Shown piece after piece: positions 44,838-54,043 of a stretch of 64,000 nucleotides of DNA (the first letter of the stretch is position 1; each line of letters starts with the position of its first letter). The notes beneath the pieces were generated by a model. The model ran no database searches, had not been told where the DNA came from, and saw only the letters and a list, made by a program, of their open reading frames with translations. The stretch is from Neorhizobium petrolearium (GTDB lineage Bacteria > Pseudomonadota > Alphaproteobacteria > Rhizobiales > Rhizobiaceae), in contig NZ_JAGGJW010000005.1 of NCBI RefSeq assembly GCF_017873175.1, positions 62,001 through 126,000 of the forward strand, in the 5' to 3' direction. Position numbers and translations under genes: made by a program.

Positions 44838-45641
44838 TCAGTGTGCGCCGGCGGATCGGCTCGGCTTGGGCACGCGACTGCGGAGCGCGCCGACGAAATA
44901 GGGAGCGGCGATACCGATCAGCACGGCGAAGAAGAGCAACGTCGAGATGACTGCAATCACCGGGTCCGCCTCCTGGCGGATGCTGTCGAACATCTTGCGC
45001 GGCAGCGTCTCCGCGTCGCGGCCGGAAATGAAGATCGCCACCACGGTCTCGTCGAACGACTGGATGAAGGCGAAGAGCGAGCTGATGATCAGGCCCGGCC
45101 GCAGGATCGGCAGCGTGATGTGGAGAAAGGTTCTTGTGGGGCTTGCGCCCAGGCTCTGGGCCGCCCGCTCCAGATTGCGGTCGAAACCCTTGAGATTGGC
45201 GGAGAGCACCAGGAAGGCGATCGGCACAGACAAGCAGGTATGCGCGAGGATGACGCCGAGATGGGTATGGACCAGCTTCAACTGCCCGAAATAGGAATAG
45301 TACCCGATCGCCATGACGATATGGGGAACCGCCATCGGCATCAACATCATCAGGTCGGCGAAACCTTTGCCGCGAAAGCGATGACGCACGAGCGCGAAGG
45401 TTGCCGGCACGACCAGCGCCATGGTTAGGATCGTCGTCGCGGTAGCGATGAGAATGCTGTTCCAGGTGGGCACGAGCCAATTGGGGTCGGTGAAATAGGC
45501 GCGGTAGTAGCCGAGCCAGTAGCCGGGCGGCGGGAACTGCAGCGAACTCGCATTGGATAAGGACATCGGCACCACAATGACCAACGGTGCTGCAATGAAG
45601 AGTACGACGATGAAGCCTGCCCAACGCATGAACGTATTCAT
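44838..45641 (-). CDS. ABC transporter permease (PotC type)
   Basis: 267 residues with six membrane helices and the EAA loop around residues 155-175 (RAAQSLGASPTRTFLHITLP). Opening MNTFMRWAGFIVVLFIAAPLVIVVPMSLSNA is typical of the second permease in spermidine/putrescine-type systems. It follows its partner by 6 bases. The substrate is not fixed by sequence. Confidence 0.92.
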   Translation of the reverse strand: MNTFMRWAGFIVVLFIAAPLVIVVPMSLSNASSLQFPPPGYWLGYYRAYFTDPNWLVPTWNSILIATATTILTMALVVPATFALVRHRFRGKGFADLMMLMPMAVPHIVMAIGYYSYFGQLKLVHTHLGVILAHTCLSVPIAFLVLSANLKGFDRNLERAAQSLGASPTRTFLHITLPILRPGLIISSLFAFIQSFDETVVAIFISGRDAETLPRKMFDSIRQEADPVIAVISTLLFFAVLIGIAAPYFVGALRSRVPKPSRSAGAH

Positions 45642-45647
45642 GACCGA

Positions 45648-46496
45648 TCACCCCCAGAGTTTGTCGAGGCCGAAACGGCGGTGATAGATAGTCAGGATGA
45701 TGAGCGTCACGACGAGCAGCACCATCGCCATGGCGGAACCGAGGCCAAAAGCCAGGAATTCCTCGATCTGATGGCCGATCAGGCCGGCGATCATCTGTTC
45801 GCGCGGGCTGCCGAGCAGCACCGGCGTGACGTAGAAGCCGAGGCAGATAACGAAGACCAGCACCGATCCATTGGCAATCCCAGGTGCCGTCAGCGGCAGG
45901 TAGACATGCCGGAAGAGCGACCAGCCTTTGGCACCGAGGCTTTCTGCCGAGCGGATCAGCGCCGGATCGATCTTCTTCATGACCGAATAGATGTTCATGA
46001 TCATGTAGGGCGCCAGGATGTGCACCATGGCGAGCGTCGAGGAAAAACGGGTGAATAGGAGCTGTGGGGGTTGCTCGATGCCGATCATCTGCAGGAAGGC
46101 GATCAGCGGGCCGTTGTTGCCAAGCAGCACCATCCACGAATAGGTGCGCACCAGGAAGCTCGTCCAGAAGCTCATGGTCACAAGAAGCAGGATGAGCATC
46201 GCCGTGCGCGGCTTGGAATGCGCCATCAGATAGGCCAACGGATAACCGACCGCGAGGCAGCTAAGCGTCACGAAAGCGGCAGTCGCGAAGGTGTTGACGA
46301 AGACGCGCTGATAAAGCGTGCCCGTCAGAACCTTCTGGTAATCGGCGAACGAAACACGCGGTTCGGTAAAGCTCATGATCGCCACGTCGGCGAGCGGCAC
46401 GACGAAGAAGACGAGCATGTAGATGCCGAGCGGTGCAAGCAGCAACCAGGGCCAGATATTCGTCTTTTCCGTCAGTCTTGAAAGGCTCATGCCCAT
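45648..46496 (-). CDS. ABC transporter permease (PotB type)
   Basis: 282 residues with six helices and the EAA loop around 180-200 (RSAESLGAKGWSLFRHVYLP). It is the first permease of a polyamine-type pair. GAGAAGGAA precedes the ATG; a second ATG two codons later is possible. A 93-base gap separates it from the binding-protein gene, enough for a weak hairpin but none was seen. Confidence 0.92.
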   Translation of the reverse strand: MGMSLSRLTEKTNIWPWLLLAPLGIYMLVFFVVPLADVAIMSFTEPRVSFADYQKVLTGTLYQRVFVNTFATAAFVTLSCLAVGYPLAYLMAHSKPRTAMLILLLVTMSFWTSFLVRTYSWMVLLGNNGPLIAFLQMIGIEQPPQLLFTRFSSTLAMVHILAPYMIMNIYSVMKKIDPALIRSAESLGAKGWSLFRHVYLPLTAPGIANGSVLVFVICLGFYVTPVLLGSPREQMIAGLIGHQIEEFLAFGLGSAMAMVLLVVTLIILTIYHRRFGLDKLWG

Positions 46497-46589
46497 TGCC
46501 GTTCCTTCTCATGGCAAGCGGGGTCGATACGGCAGCGCACAGTCATCGTGCGATGCCGCTCAAGCAGGTCAGATTGATCCGGGAGCCGA

Positions 46590-47630
46590 TCAGCTCGCAA
46601 CCCACTCTTCAAAACGTTCGGCGAGTTCTGCCGGGTCGGCACCGAAATTCGCCATATCCTGCTCGAAGGTGAGCTTGTAGTTTTCTGGCGAGGTCGGCAT
46701 ACGCTTTGCGTCTTCGGCGCTGACGAACTCGTTGGACGCCGGGTTCAGCGCGCCGTAATCGGCAGCCTTCGCAAAACCGGCGAGCGGCTTGGCGCTCGTT
46801 GCGAATTCCACGAACTTCTTGGCGTTATCGAGGTTTGGCGTATCCTTGGCGACAACCCAATAGGCGCGTTCGATCTCGCCCTGGTTCCACGTCATGGCGA
46901 CCGGAGCGCCGGCCTTTTCCGCTTCGAAATAACGGCCATGCCAGATGCCTATCATGTCGATCTCGCCGTCACGGAGAATCTGAGTCGACTGGGCGCCGGC
47001 CGTCCACCAGACGCGGACATGATCCTTGATCTTGTCGAGCGACTTAAAGGCCCGATCGATATCGAGCGGATAAAGATCCTCCACTGCGACACCATCGGCC
47101 AGCAGCGCGATCGGAATGACGCGAGCTGCATAGCGTTGCAGCGAACGGCCGCCAGGGAATTTCTCGACATTCCAGAAATCGGCCCAGGTCTTCGGCGCTT
47201 CCTTATACTTGTCGGTACGCCAGGCGATGACGGTCGCGAAGGCATGCGAAGCGACGCCGTTTTCGAAGAGACCGCCTTCATAAGGCGCCTCAAGCTCCTC
47301 GATAATGCCGGCCTGATTGGCGCGAACGAGTTCGCCGCCACCGAGCGTGGTGACGTCGAATTCATAGGTGCCCGTCTTCACCTGCTGGGCGAGCTTGGCG
47401 AAGGAAACCGGAGAAACGGTCTTTACCTGAATACCGGTCTCGGCGGTGAACGGATCGATGAGATTTGCCTTGGCCGCCGCTTCCCAGGGGCCGCCCCAGG
47501 TATTCACGTAGAGGATCTTCTCCTGGGCGCGAACGATATAGGGCGCGGCAAGCGAGGCGGTGACGGCGGCGGCGGCAGTTTTCAGGAAACTGCGACGATC
47601 TGGCATGAGAAAAGTCTTCATTCCGGGCAT
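46590..47630 (-). CDS. ABC transporter substrate-binding protein (PotD-like)
   Basis: 346 residues from ATG 47630 (GAGGAG upstream). A clear twin-arginine signal, DRRSFLKTAAAAV, means it is folded before export. The mature part is a type 2 binding fold beginning KILYVNTWGGPWEAAAKANL. This group binds polyamines or other small amines and amino-acid-like compounds. It lies between the M19-type gene and the permeases in a shared operon. Confidence 0.9.
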   Translation of the reverse strand: MPGMKTFLMPDRRSFLKTAAAAVTASLAAPYIVRAQEKILYVNTWGGPWEAAAKANLIDPFTAETGIQVKTVSPVSFAKLAQQVKTGTYEFDVTTLGGGELVRANQAGIIEELEAPYEGGLFENGVASHAFATVIAWRTDKYKEAPKTWADFWNVEKFPGGRSLQRYAARVIPIALLADGVAVEDLYPLDIDRAFKSLDKIKDHVRVWWTAGAQSTQILRDGEIDMIGIWHGRYFEAEKAGAPVAMTWNQGEIERAYWVVAKDTPNLDNAKKFVEFATSAKPLAGFAKAADYGALNPASNEFVSAEDAKRMPTSPENYKLTFEQDMANFGADPAELAERFEEWVAS

Positions 47631-47647
47631 GATCAGTTCTCCTCTTT

Positions 47648-48619
47648 TTATGGTTTTCTGAAGGTGGCTTCGTAGAGCCGAAGCCAATTCTTGTGAGTGA
47701 TCTTAGCGACCTCCTCTTCCGAGAAGCCGACGGCACGCAGACCATCCGGGATCACCTTGATGTCCTCGACCTTCTGGAACCATTCCGGCGGCGCAGCCTT
47801 GAGCGGCCTGCCCGCCGCGCTGGCGCCATAGTCCTCGCCGCGGGTCCAGCGGCCCTTGCGCATCCAGGCGTAGTCGGGGGCGGTGAAATTGTGGCTCTTG
47901 TCGGTACCGATCGCGACGGACTCGATGCCGGCAATGTCGACCGTGCGGGCCACCATCGTGCACCAGGCCTCGATCGACTTGCAGTATTCATCCCCAGTGA
48001 TGTTGCGATAGGCGGCACAGCCGATCACTCCGCCGGTGTCCCTGAGCGCCCTGATGACGTCATCAGATTTGTTGCGCTTGTGAAAGAACAACGACTGCGC
48101 ATTGGCATGGGTGACGGCGATCGGCTTTTCGGAAACCTTGATCGCATCCAGCGTCGTGCGGTCGCCGACATGGCTGCAGTCGACGAGAATGCCGGCCGCA
48201 TTCATTTCGCGGATGACCTCCCTGCCGAAGCGGGCGAGGCCGGAATCTTCCACCTCGTAGCAGGAGCCGCCGAGCTCGTTCTGGTTGTTGTAGGTGAGCT
48301 GAACGACGCGCACGCCGAGTTCTGCAAACATCTCCACGAAACGGATGCGGCCCTGGAAGAGGTTGGCGTTCTGGAAGCCCATGATGATGGCGAGCTTGCC
48401 TTCCCCGGAAATCCGGCTGATGTCGTCCGCCGTCAGCGCGATTTCGGCAATATCCGAGTTTTCGCGGACCAGATCGCGCCAGCGGCCGATCGAATCCATG
48501 GATTCGATCGCGCCTTCCCAGAAGCCGCAGGTGTTGACGACGCCGCCGACAGTTCCCGCGAGCAGGGTTTCAAAGGCGGCGCGATCGAAATGCCCGCATT
48601 GCAAACCGTCGATGATCAC
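47648..48619 (-). CDS. M19 (renal dipeptidase) family protein with altered first metal site
   Basis: 323 residues starting at GTG 48619, overlapping the previous stop (GTGA). The fold and second-site ligands of M19 dipeptidases are present: His150 (VDCSHVG), His171 (THANA) and Asp240 (GTDKSHN). The usual N-terminal DGHND is replaced by DGLQCGHFD, and the bridging Glu position reads Gln83 in GFQNAN. It therefore may not hydrolyse dipeptides by the usual two-zinc mechanism. Similar DGLQ/GFQN members exist in the family; their substrate is not known to me. Confidence 0.82.
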   Translation of the reverse strand: MIIDGLQCGHFDRAAFETLLAGTVGGVVNTCGFWEGAIESMDSIGRWRDLVRENSDIAEIALTADDISRISGEGKLAIIMGFQNANLFQGRIRFVEMFAELGVRVVQLTYNNQNELGGSCYEVEDSGLARFGREVIREMNAAGILVDCSHVGDRTTLDAIKVSEKPIAVTHANAQSLFFHKRNKSDDVIRALRDTGGVIGCAAYRNITGDEYCKSIEAWCTMVARTVDIAGIESVAIGTDKSHNFTAPDYAWMRKGRWTRGEDYGASAAGRPLKAAPPEWFQKVEDIKVIPDGLRAVGFSEEEVAKITHKNWLRLYEATFRKP

Positions 48620-49338
48620 GATCCAGCGCCTTCCTTTTCACGTTCGGAGAGTCTGGATGCCAGGAAGCTGACATCCGTTTCGTCGTCATTGTCCTTGCGT
48701 CCGATGATCGTTCCGTCCTCGTTGATGATCATCGGTCCGGCGTGACGTCGGGAAACGACGCTGTCGGTTGCCAGCGCCTGCTTGGCCAGGTGGTAGATGC
48801 GCCACCAGAGATCCGCCTCGACCAGCACCCCATCCTCAAGCAGGGCCCAGAGCAGGGGATCATCCTTCCGGACATCACCGGTGACAGTCGCGGGAGCCGC
48901 GTTGAGCACGTTGCCGGAAACGGTGATCGTAAGACCGGTGCGCCCCCCGAAACTTGCTGCGGTTGCCAGTTCCTCGGCGTCTGCCACGTTGACAGCCGTC
49001 AACTCCGCCGAACCGAAGCGAGCCGTCAACTCGCCGAGAAGGTCGATCACCGCCGGAAGGACGAACCACGCGTGTTCACCAGCCGCATCGAGCTTGAGGC
49101 GATTGCCGTCCTCGGAGGTGATCGAGATGCGGGCAGGATCGGCGGATTTGAAGCTTTCGAAACGCTCCTCAAACAGCGCGAAACCGCCGAGCCCGAGCTT
49201 TTGGGAATACATCGGGAAGTCGCCGACCGTGAGGAAGAAGCCCTTGGGCAGGCTGCTGAGCGAGAATATGCGCTCGGACATCAGCCGCATTTCACGGGGC
49301 ATCACGCGCATAGAAACATTGGAATGCGAGGAGGTCAT
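48616..49338 (-). CDS. Protein of unassigned family (possibly DUF3726)
   Basis: 240 residues without signal peptide or membrane helix. Visible features are an alpha/beta sequence with GELTARFGSAELTAVNVADAEELA in the middle, a DDPLLWALLEDGVLVEADLWWRIYHLAKQAL stretch in outline, and a charged C-terminus. I suspect the DUF3726 family but am not sure. It overlaps the genes on both sides by four bases, so it is made together with the 569-residue protein and the M19-type protein. Confidence 0.7.
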   Translation of the reverse strand: MTSSHSNVSMRVMPREMRLMSERIFSLSSLPKGFFLTVGDFPMYSQKLGLGGFALFEERFESFKSADPARISITSEDGNRLKLDAAGEHAWFVLPAVIDLLGELTARFGSAELTAVNVADAEELATAASFGGRTGLTITVSGNVLNAAPATVTGDVRKDDPLLWALLEDGVLVEADLWWRIYHLAKQALATDSVVSRRHAGPMIINEDGTIIGRKDNDDETDVSFLASRLSEREKEGAGS

Positions 49339-51044
49339 AGAACAGGTTCCGCCGGATAATACCAGGTGCCGGTGTAGCCGGAGCGCAGATCGTCGGGAGT
49401 GGGCGCCCCGTGATAGAGCACGCCGCGCAGATTGCGACTCAGGAAGTCTCGGGTCTTGTCGATGCCGTGGAAGCCGACATTCATCAGCCGAACGAGATCG
49501 ATCGGCACGAATTCTTCAGCATTGATGTTTGCATGCGGCGTGTGATAGCCGAGGCCGCTGAGGCTCTGTATGCGGGCAACCATGTGACGGTGTTCAGGAT
49601 GCTGCATCAGGAAACGGGCGATGCTGAGTTGGCCGTCGACCTTGCCGAGAACAGCATAAAGCGACTGGATGTCCCCGCAGACATCGAGGCCAAGATCGAG
49701 CGCATCGGGGACTTCCTCACGTGCCCCGCGGCGCGGCTCCTCGGCGGTCTCCGACTTGTACCAGACATATCCGTAGGCTTCCGGACGGGACATATCGATG
49801 TCGAGAGCCCACTGATATTCCTCACGGATGAGACCAGCGAGGCTTTCTGCGGTTTCTGCCGGAGAGACATTCAGTTCATCTGGCGCATGAATCGCTTTCA
49901 ACAGACGATCCGCCTCCTCCGGCACAAGCTCGATCAGCAAGGACAGGAAGGTCTCATAAGCTTCCGGAACAGACTCGGCTTCAAATTCGCAAGCCAGAAT
50001 ATCGAGCGGAACATCGGCCTTTCGGCCAAGTACCGTACCGCTGCTGCGGAATTCTTCGAGTGCTTCCACCATGTTGTCTAGATCGGCGGCGATCTCGTCG
50101 CTCGAGGCGAAGGTCTCGTAGACCATCTGGTCCTGCTTACGGAAGACAATCGCCTGGCCGAGCAGTTCGATGAGCTTCGCCACGCGCGGATCGGACGGCT
50201 CGAGCTTCAGTCCGCGCGCCATGGCGATCGCCTCCTCGCGTGCGCGGATGAAGGCATCGATCAACCGCGGATGCTTGTGCACAAAAAAGATCAATCCCAG
50301 CGCCGAGCCATTGCCCACACCGATATAGCGGCGGAGCCGCGGATCAAGCCGCACCGCCTTTTCCGATTTCTTCGCCGCCAGATGCTCGACGAGATCGCAG
50401 GAGAATTCCCGCATCAGGTAGGCCGTGAGAAGCTGGGCCTCCAGAACGCCTCCGAGCGCATGCCGGGATCCGAGAGACGGGAAGGAGCGCGTACCGAACG
50501 TGCCGTTGCCGTCGAGGCCCGTATTGCGCATCAGATAGCAGACCCTGGAAAGGTCGGTGACGGAAGGCTGGCGACCTTCGGCAAGTGCTTCGAGCGTCTG
50601 GTCGAAGACGCGCATCGAACGGTTCGACCGGCACCAGATCAGGGTTTTCGCGGTGGCGCGGCCAGTATAGAGCTTCGGTATCTCGCGCCGCGCAGTCTCA
50701 ATTTCTGCTTCGCTGGCTGGCCCTTCGATCAGTGTTCCCATCATATCCCAGGCCTGGCCGATGATCCGGCCGGTGCGGGCAACGCGGCTCGGCGGACGGG
50801 AAAAGCCGATAAAGGAAAACTCCTGGGACGGCGCCTTGATGGAATAGATGACGGTGCCTTCGGCATTGCCGTCGATATCGAAACGGATTTTGGAAATATC
50901 CCAGCGTTCGCGGATCATCTTGTTCATGAAGGCCCGCGTGCCGCTCAACCTGCTTGGCTGCATTGCTGCCAGCCGCGAGGTTTTCATCACCTCGTGACTG
51001 GCTCTTGGCAGCCGCACGGCCACCCGTCCAGAAGTTACGGTCAT
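49335..51044 (-). CDS. Large cytoplasmic protein of unknown family (569 residues)
   Basis: 569 residues from ATG 51044, five bases after the IclR stop; the open frame runs further upstream inside the IclR gene. No signal peptide or membrane segment, and no nucleotide-binding, metal-binding or catalytic motif I recognise. Conserved-looking features are SFIGFSRPPSRVARTGR near 100-115, LSRVCYLMRNTGLDGNGTFG near 190-210, and an acidic helical C-terminal half. Codon use matches its neighbours. Overlaps on the downstream side tie it to the unassigned 240-residue protein. Function is open. Confidence 0.8.
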   Translation of the reverse strand: MTVTSGRVAVRLPRASHEVMKTSRLAAMQPSRLSGTRAFMNKMIRERWDISKIRFDIDGNAEGTVIYSIKAPSQEFSFIGFSRPPSRVARTGRIIGQAWDMMGTLIEGPASEAEIETARREIPKLYTGRATAKTLIWCRSNRSMRVFDQTLEALAEGRQPSVTDLSRVCYLMRNTGLDGNGTFGTRSFPSLGSRHALGGVLEAQLLTAYLMREFSCDLVEHLAAKKSEKAVRLDPRLRRYIGVGNGSALGLIFFVHKHPRLIDAFIRAREEAIAMARGLKLEPSDPRVAKLIELLGQAIVFRKQDQMVYETFASSDEIAADLDNMVEALEEFRSSGTVLGRKADVPLDILACEFEAESVPEAYETFLSLLIELVPEEADRLLKAIHAPDELNVSPAETAESLAGLIREEYQWALDIDMSRPEAYGYVWYKSETAEEPRRGAREEVPDALDLGLDVCGDIQSLYAVLGKVDGQLSIARFLMQHPEHRHMVARIQSLSGLGYHTPHANINAEEFVPIDLVRLMNVGFHGIDKTRDFLSRNLRGVLYHGAPTPDDLRSGYTGTWYYPAEPVL

Positions 51045-51049
51045 CGCCG

Positions 51050-51808
51050 TCAACGCTCTCCCTGCTGCATTTTCGTGATGGTGCGCGCCGCTTCGAGGAG
51101 CGGCTCCCGGAAGGTTTCGAGATCGAAACGGGTTTCGGGCATGACCAGCGAGATGGTCGACGTACACCTGCCCTGGAAATCGAAGATCGGCGCCGCGATC
51201 GCCGTCACGCCGCTCTGGGTGTAGCCGCTCGACAGGGCATAACCGTTCTCGCGCGCCTCGCTGAGTATCTCCCTCGATGCAAGCGGCTCGCCGCTTTCGC
51301 GCAACCGACCGAGAGTCGGTTCATCCGCAAAGGCTGTGAGGATGCGTCCGGATGCCGAGCCTTCGAGCGACATCGTGGTGCCGATCTTCTGCTCCGCCCG
51401 CAGCACGCTTTCGGATTCGACACGCGAGACGATGCAGGGCAGGCCCCGGTCGAGTACCGCCAGCGAGGCGGTTTCCTTCACACGGTGAACCAGCATCTCC
51501 AGCACCGGCTGGACGCGGGTGCCGAGATTGGCCTGCTCCAGGGCCGAAGCGGCAATCCGGCAGGCATGCATGGAGAGCCGGTAGCGCATCTCCCGATCCT
51601 GCTCGACCCAGCCGGCCTCGATGAGCGTCAGGAGGCGCTGGTAGGCCGTTGGCCGCGACAGTTCCATGGCCGCGGCAACCTCCGGCAGCTTCATTCCTCG
51701 CGGGCTTGCGGCAAGCACGTCCAGCACGGCCATCGTCTTGAGAACCGTGGACAGAGGTCTGACGCCGCCCTCTTCCTCTTGTATTCTATTTGAATATACT
51801 GTATCCAT
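51050..51808 (-). CDS. IclR-family transcriptional regulator
   Basis: 252 residues. An N-terminal winged helix (about 18-80: STVLKTMAVLDVLAASPRGMKLPEVAAAMELSRPTAYQRL in outline) is followed by the IclR effector domain (about 90-250, with SVLRAEQKIGTTM and GVTAIAAPIFD). It is the first gene of the leftward operon and thus probably both controls itself and the import/catabolic genes after it. A dyad overlaps its first codons (51781-51799). The effector is unknown. Confidence 0.92.
   Translation of the reverse strand: MDTVYSNRIQEEEGGVRPLSTVLKTMAVLDVLAASPRGMKLPEVAAAMELSRPTAYQRLLTLIEAGWVEQDREMRYRLSMHACRIAASALEQANLGTRVQPVLEMLVHRVKETASLAVLDRGLPCIVSRVESESVLRAEQKIGTTMSLEGSASGRILTAFADEPTLGRLRESGEPLASREILSEARENGYALSSGYTQSGVTAIAAPIFDFQGRCTSTISLVMPETRFDLETFREPLLEAARTITKMQQGER
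51781..51799. promoter_or_regulatory. Dyad over the first codons of the IclR gene
   Basis: GTATTC-TATTT-GAATATAC, an imperfect dyad of about 19 bases located in codons 4-10 of the annotated gene. It resembles the perfect palindrome ATATTCTATAGAATAT at 61692-61707. Either the true start lies downstream or the operator is inside the coding region. Confidence 0.45.
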
Positions 51809-52234
51809 AACAAATATATTGATCGTCGGATTTGATCGCTGTCAACTGCACCTGACAGCGACGAGGGGGCATTTTGGCCTCTCCAGCCCTTAAGCCATTC
51901 AAATATCTGGAAAGTTTTTCTTGCCTTTCGTCAGCTTCACCCACAGGCGGACTGACGGTGCTGAGGCGCAATGCGACGCAATGAACAACCAATAAGAGCA
52001 TTATGGGCGGGTAAGCATCCCTGGTGATGAAGGCCCGACTCCGTCTTGCCACCCTCGACAACCAGCCTGGCGAGGCTGAGGCAACACGCGAAAACCCTGC
52101 GCGAAAACCCACCAGCACAGAACGGCCGGTAGAAATTTCCGGGAAAAGGCGGCAAGGTGAAGCCGCCGCTCCAACCGATGTCGAGGTCGAGATTCCCGCC
52201 TGATCTTTCAGGCGCGTCACCGAATGCGCTTCTA
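51809..52234. other. 426-base intergenic region without a recognised gene
   Basis: Lies between the IclR gene and the 3' end of the peptide-type ABC operon, both on the reverse strand. An open frame crosses part of it but shows no family features or ribosome site. No clear terminator hairpin was found for the operon ending at 52235. Confidence 0.5.
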
Positions 52235-54040
52235 TTATGCAACCAGGAAGAGATGGCCGTCGCCCGCCTCCAGGTAGCGGCGCTGCGGCGGCACGTAGTC
52301 GGCCGCGCGGAACGGGCTCCTGATTTCGTCGTTCGAGATCCGTCGCGTCTGCCGGCGAGCGGGGTCGGCGATCGGTACGGCTGCCATCAGGCGCTTCGTG
52401 TAATCGTGCTGCGGATTTTCGAAGACGGCTTGCCGTGGGCCGATTTCGACGATCTCGCCGAGATACATAACCGCGACGCGATGGCTGATCCGTTCCACCA
52501 CTGCCATGTCGTGGCTGATGAAGAGATAGCCGAGGCCGTATTTCTCCTGCAGGTCGAGCATCAGGTTGATGACCTGCGCCTTGACCGACACATCGAGAGC
52601 CGAAACGGATTCGTCGGCGATGATCAGCTTGGGTTCGAGGGCAAGTGCGCGGGCGATGCAGACGCGCTGGCGCTGGCCACCGGAGAATTCATGCGGGAAA
52701 CGGTCCGCCATCGAGGCTGAAAGCCCGACGCGTTCGAGCAACTCGCCCACCCGCTCCTTCGCCTCGGTGGCATTGGCAAGCCCATGCGTGACGATAGGCT
52801 CTGCAATCGCATCACCAACACGGATACGCGGATTGAGGCTTTCGAACGGATCCTGAAAGATCATCTGTGCCTCCCGGCGGATGTCCGCCAGTTGCGACTT
52901 GCCTGCGCCCAGCACGTTCTTGCCGTCGATCTCGATCGTGCCGGACTTTGCATCCGTCAGCCGGATGATCGAGCGGCCCGTCGTGGACTTGCCGCAGCCG
53001 GACTCACCCACCAGCGACAACGTCTCACCCTGCCGCACTTGCAGGGAAACGCCCTCGACGGCATGAATTCGGCCGACCGTCTTGCGCAGGAAACCCTTCT
53101 TGATGTCGAAGCGCGTCACCAGATTGTCGACCTTCAGGATCGGAGCCGCATCGCGCTTCACTGTATCTGCCGTCGGCTCGACAGGCTGGATCTCGCCGGT
53201 CGCCATGTCGACCTGCGGGAAGCGCAGTGGCCGATCGAGACCTGTCATCGAACCAAGCTGCGGCACCGCAGAAAGGAGCGCCCGCGTATAAGGATGCTTG
53301 GCGCCCGCAAAAATTTCCTGCGTCGTCCCCGTCTCCACCGCATCGCCGCGATACATGACTACCGTCCGGTCGGAGATTTCGGCAACCACGCCCATGTCGT
53401 GGGTGATGAAGAGGACCGACATGCCCTCCTCTTCCTGCAACGTCTTGATGAGCTCGAGAATCTGCGCCTGGATGGTGACATCGAGCGCCGTCGTCGGCTC
53501 GTCGGCGATCAGCAGCTTCGGATCGCAGGCGAGCGCGATCGCGATGACCACGCGCTGCCGCATGCCGCCGGAAAAGTTCATCGGATACTCATTGAGGCGA
53601 GATTTCGCCGATGGAATACGGACCTTCTCGAGAAGCCGAACCGCTTCGACTTCAGCTTGGCCGTGGGACATGCCGCGATGCTGAACGAGAACCTCGGTGA
53701 TCTGCTGACCGATCTTCAACACCGGATTGAGGCTCGTCATCGGTTCTTGGAAGATCATGCCGATGCGGTTGCCGCGAATCGACTGCATCTCATCGAGCGG
53801 CAGGTCGAGCAAATTTCTCCCCTCGAAGTCGATCCTGCCGGTCACGCGCGAATTGCCTGGCGGCAGAAGTCGCATGATCGACATGGCCGTAACGCTCTTA
53901 CCCGAGCCCGACTCGCCGACAACGGCAACGGTCTCCCTCGGACCGATATCGAAGCTGACGTCACGCACGACGTTTCGCCATTCGCCGCCGACGCGGAACG
54001 AGGTATCGAGGTTGGAAATCGAAAGTATCGGATTGGACAT
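52235..54040 (-). CDS. Fused two-domain ABC ATPase (DppD-DppF type)
   Basis: 601 residues holding two ATPase domains in one chain. Domain one has Walker A at 42-49 (GESGSGKS) and the signature FSGGM at 156-160, an M in place of Q. Domain two has Walker A at 345-352 (GESGCGKS) and FSGGQ at 452-456. Each is followed by the oligopeptide-type C-terminal segment (YTRALLSAVP, YTKRLMAAVP). It powers the permeases at 54044-55950. Fused DppDF/OppDF proteins are common in rhizobia. Confidence 0.94.
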   Translation of the reverse strand: MSNPILSISNLDTSFRVGGEWRNVVRDVSFDIGPRETVAVVGESGSGKSVTAMSIMRLLPPGNSRVTGRIDFEGRNLLDLPLDEMQSIRGNRIGMIFQEPMTSLNPVLKIGQQITEVLVQHRGMSHGQAEVEAVRLLEKVRIPSAKSRLNEYPMNFSGGMRQRVVIAIALACDPKLLIADEPTTALDVTIQAQILELIKTLQEEEGMSVLFITHDMGVVAEISDRTVVMYRGDAVETGTTQEIFAGAKHPYTRALLSAVPQLGSMTGLDRPLRFPQVDMATGEIQPVEPTADTVKRDAAPILKVDNLVTRFDIKKGFLRKTVGRIHAVEGVSLQVRQGETLSLVGESGCGKSTTGRSIIRLTDAKSGTIEIDGKNVLGAGKSQLADIRREAQMIFQDPFESLNPRIRVGDAIAEPIVTHGLANATEAKERVGELLERVGLSASMADRFPHEFSGGQRQRVCIARALALEPKLIIADESVSALDVSVKAQVINLMLDLQEKYGLGYLFISHDMAVVERISHRVAVMYLGEIVEIGPRQAVFENPQHDYTKRLMAAVPIADPARRQTRRISNDEIRSPFRAADYVPPQRRYLEAGDGHLFLVA

Positions 54041-54043
54041 GGC

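Noticed and set aside
51786..52220. Reverse open frame of about 145 codons between the IclR gene and the ABC ATPase
   Set aside because: Translation is Ser/Arg/Ala-rich without domain features, and no ribosome site was seen; treated as intergenic.
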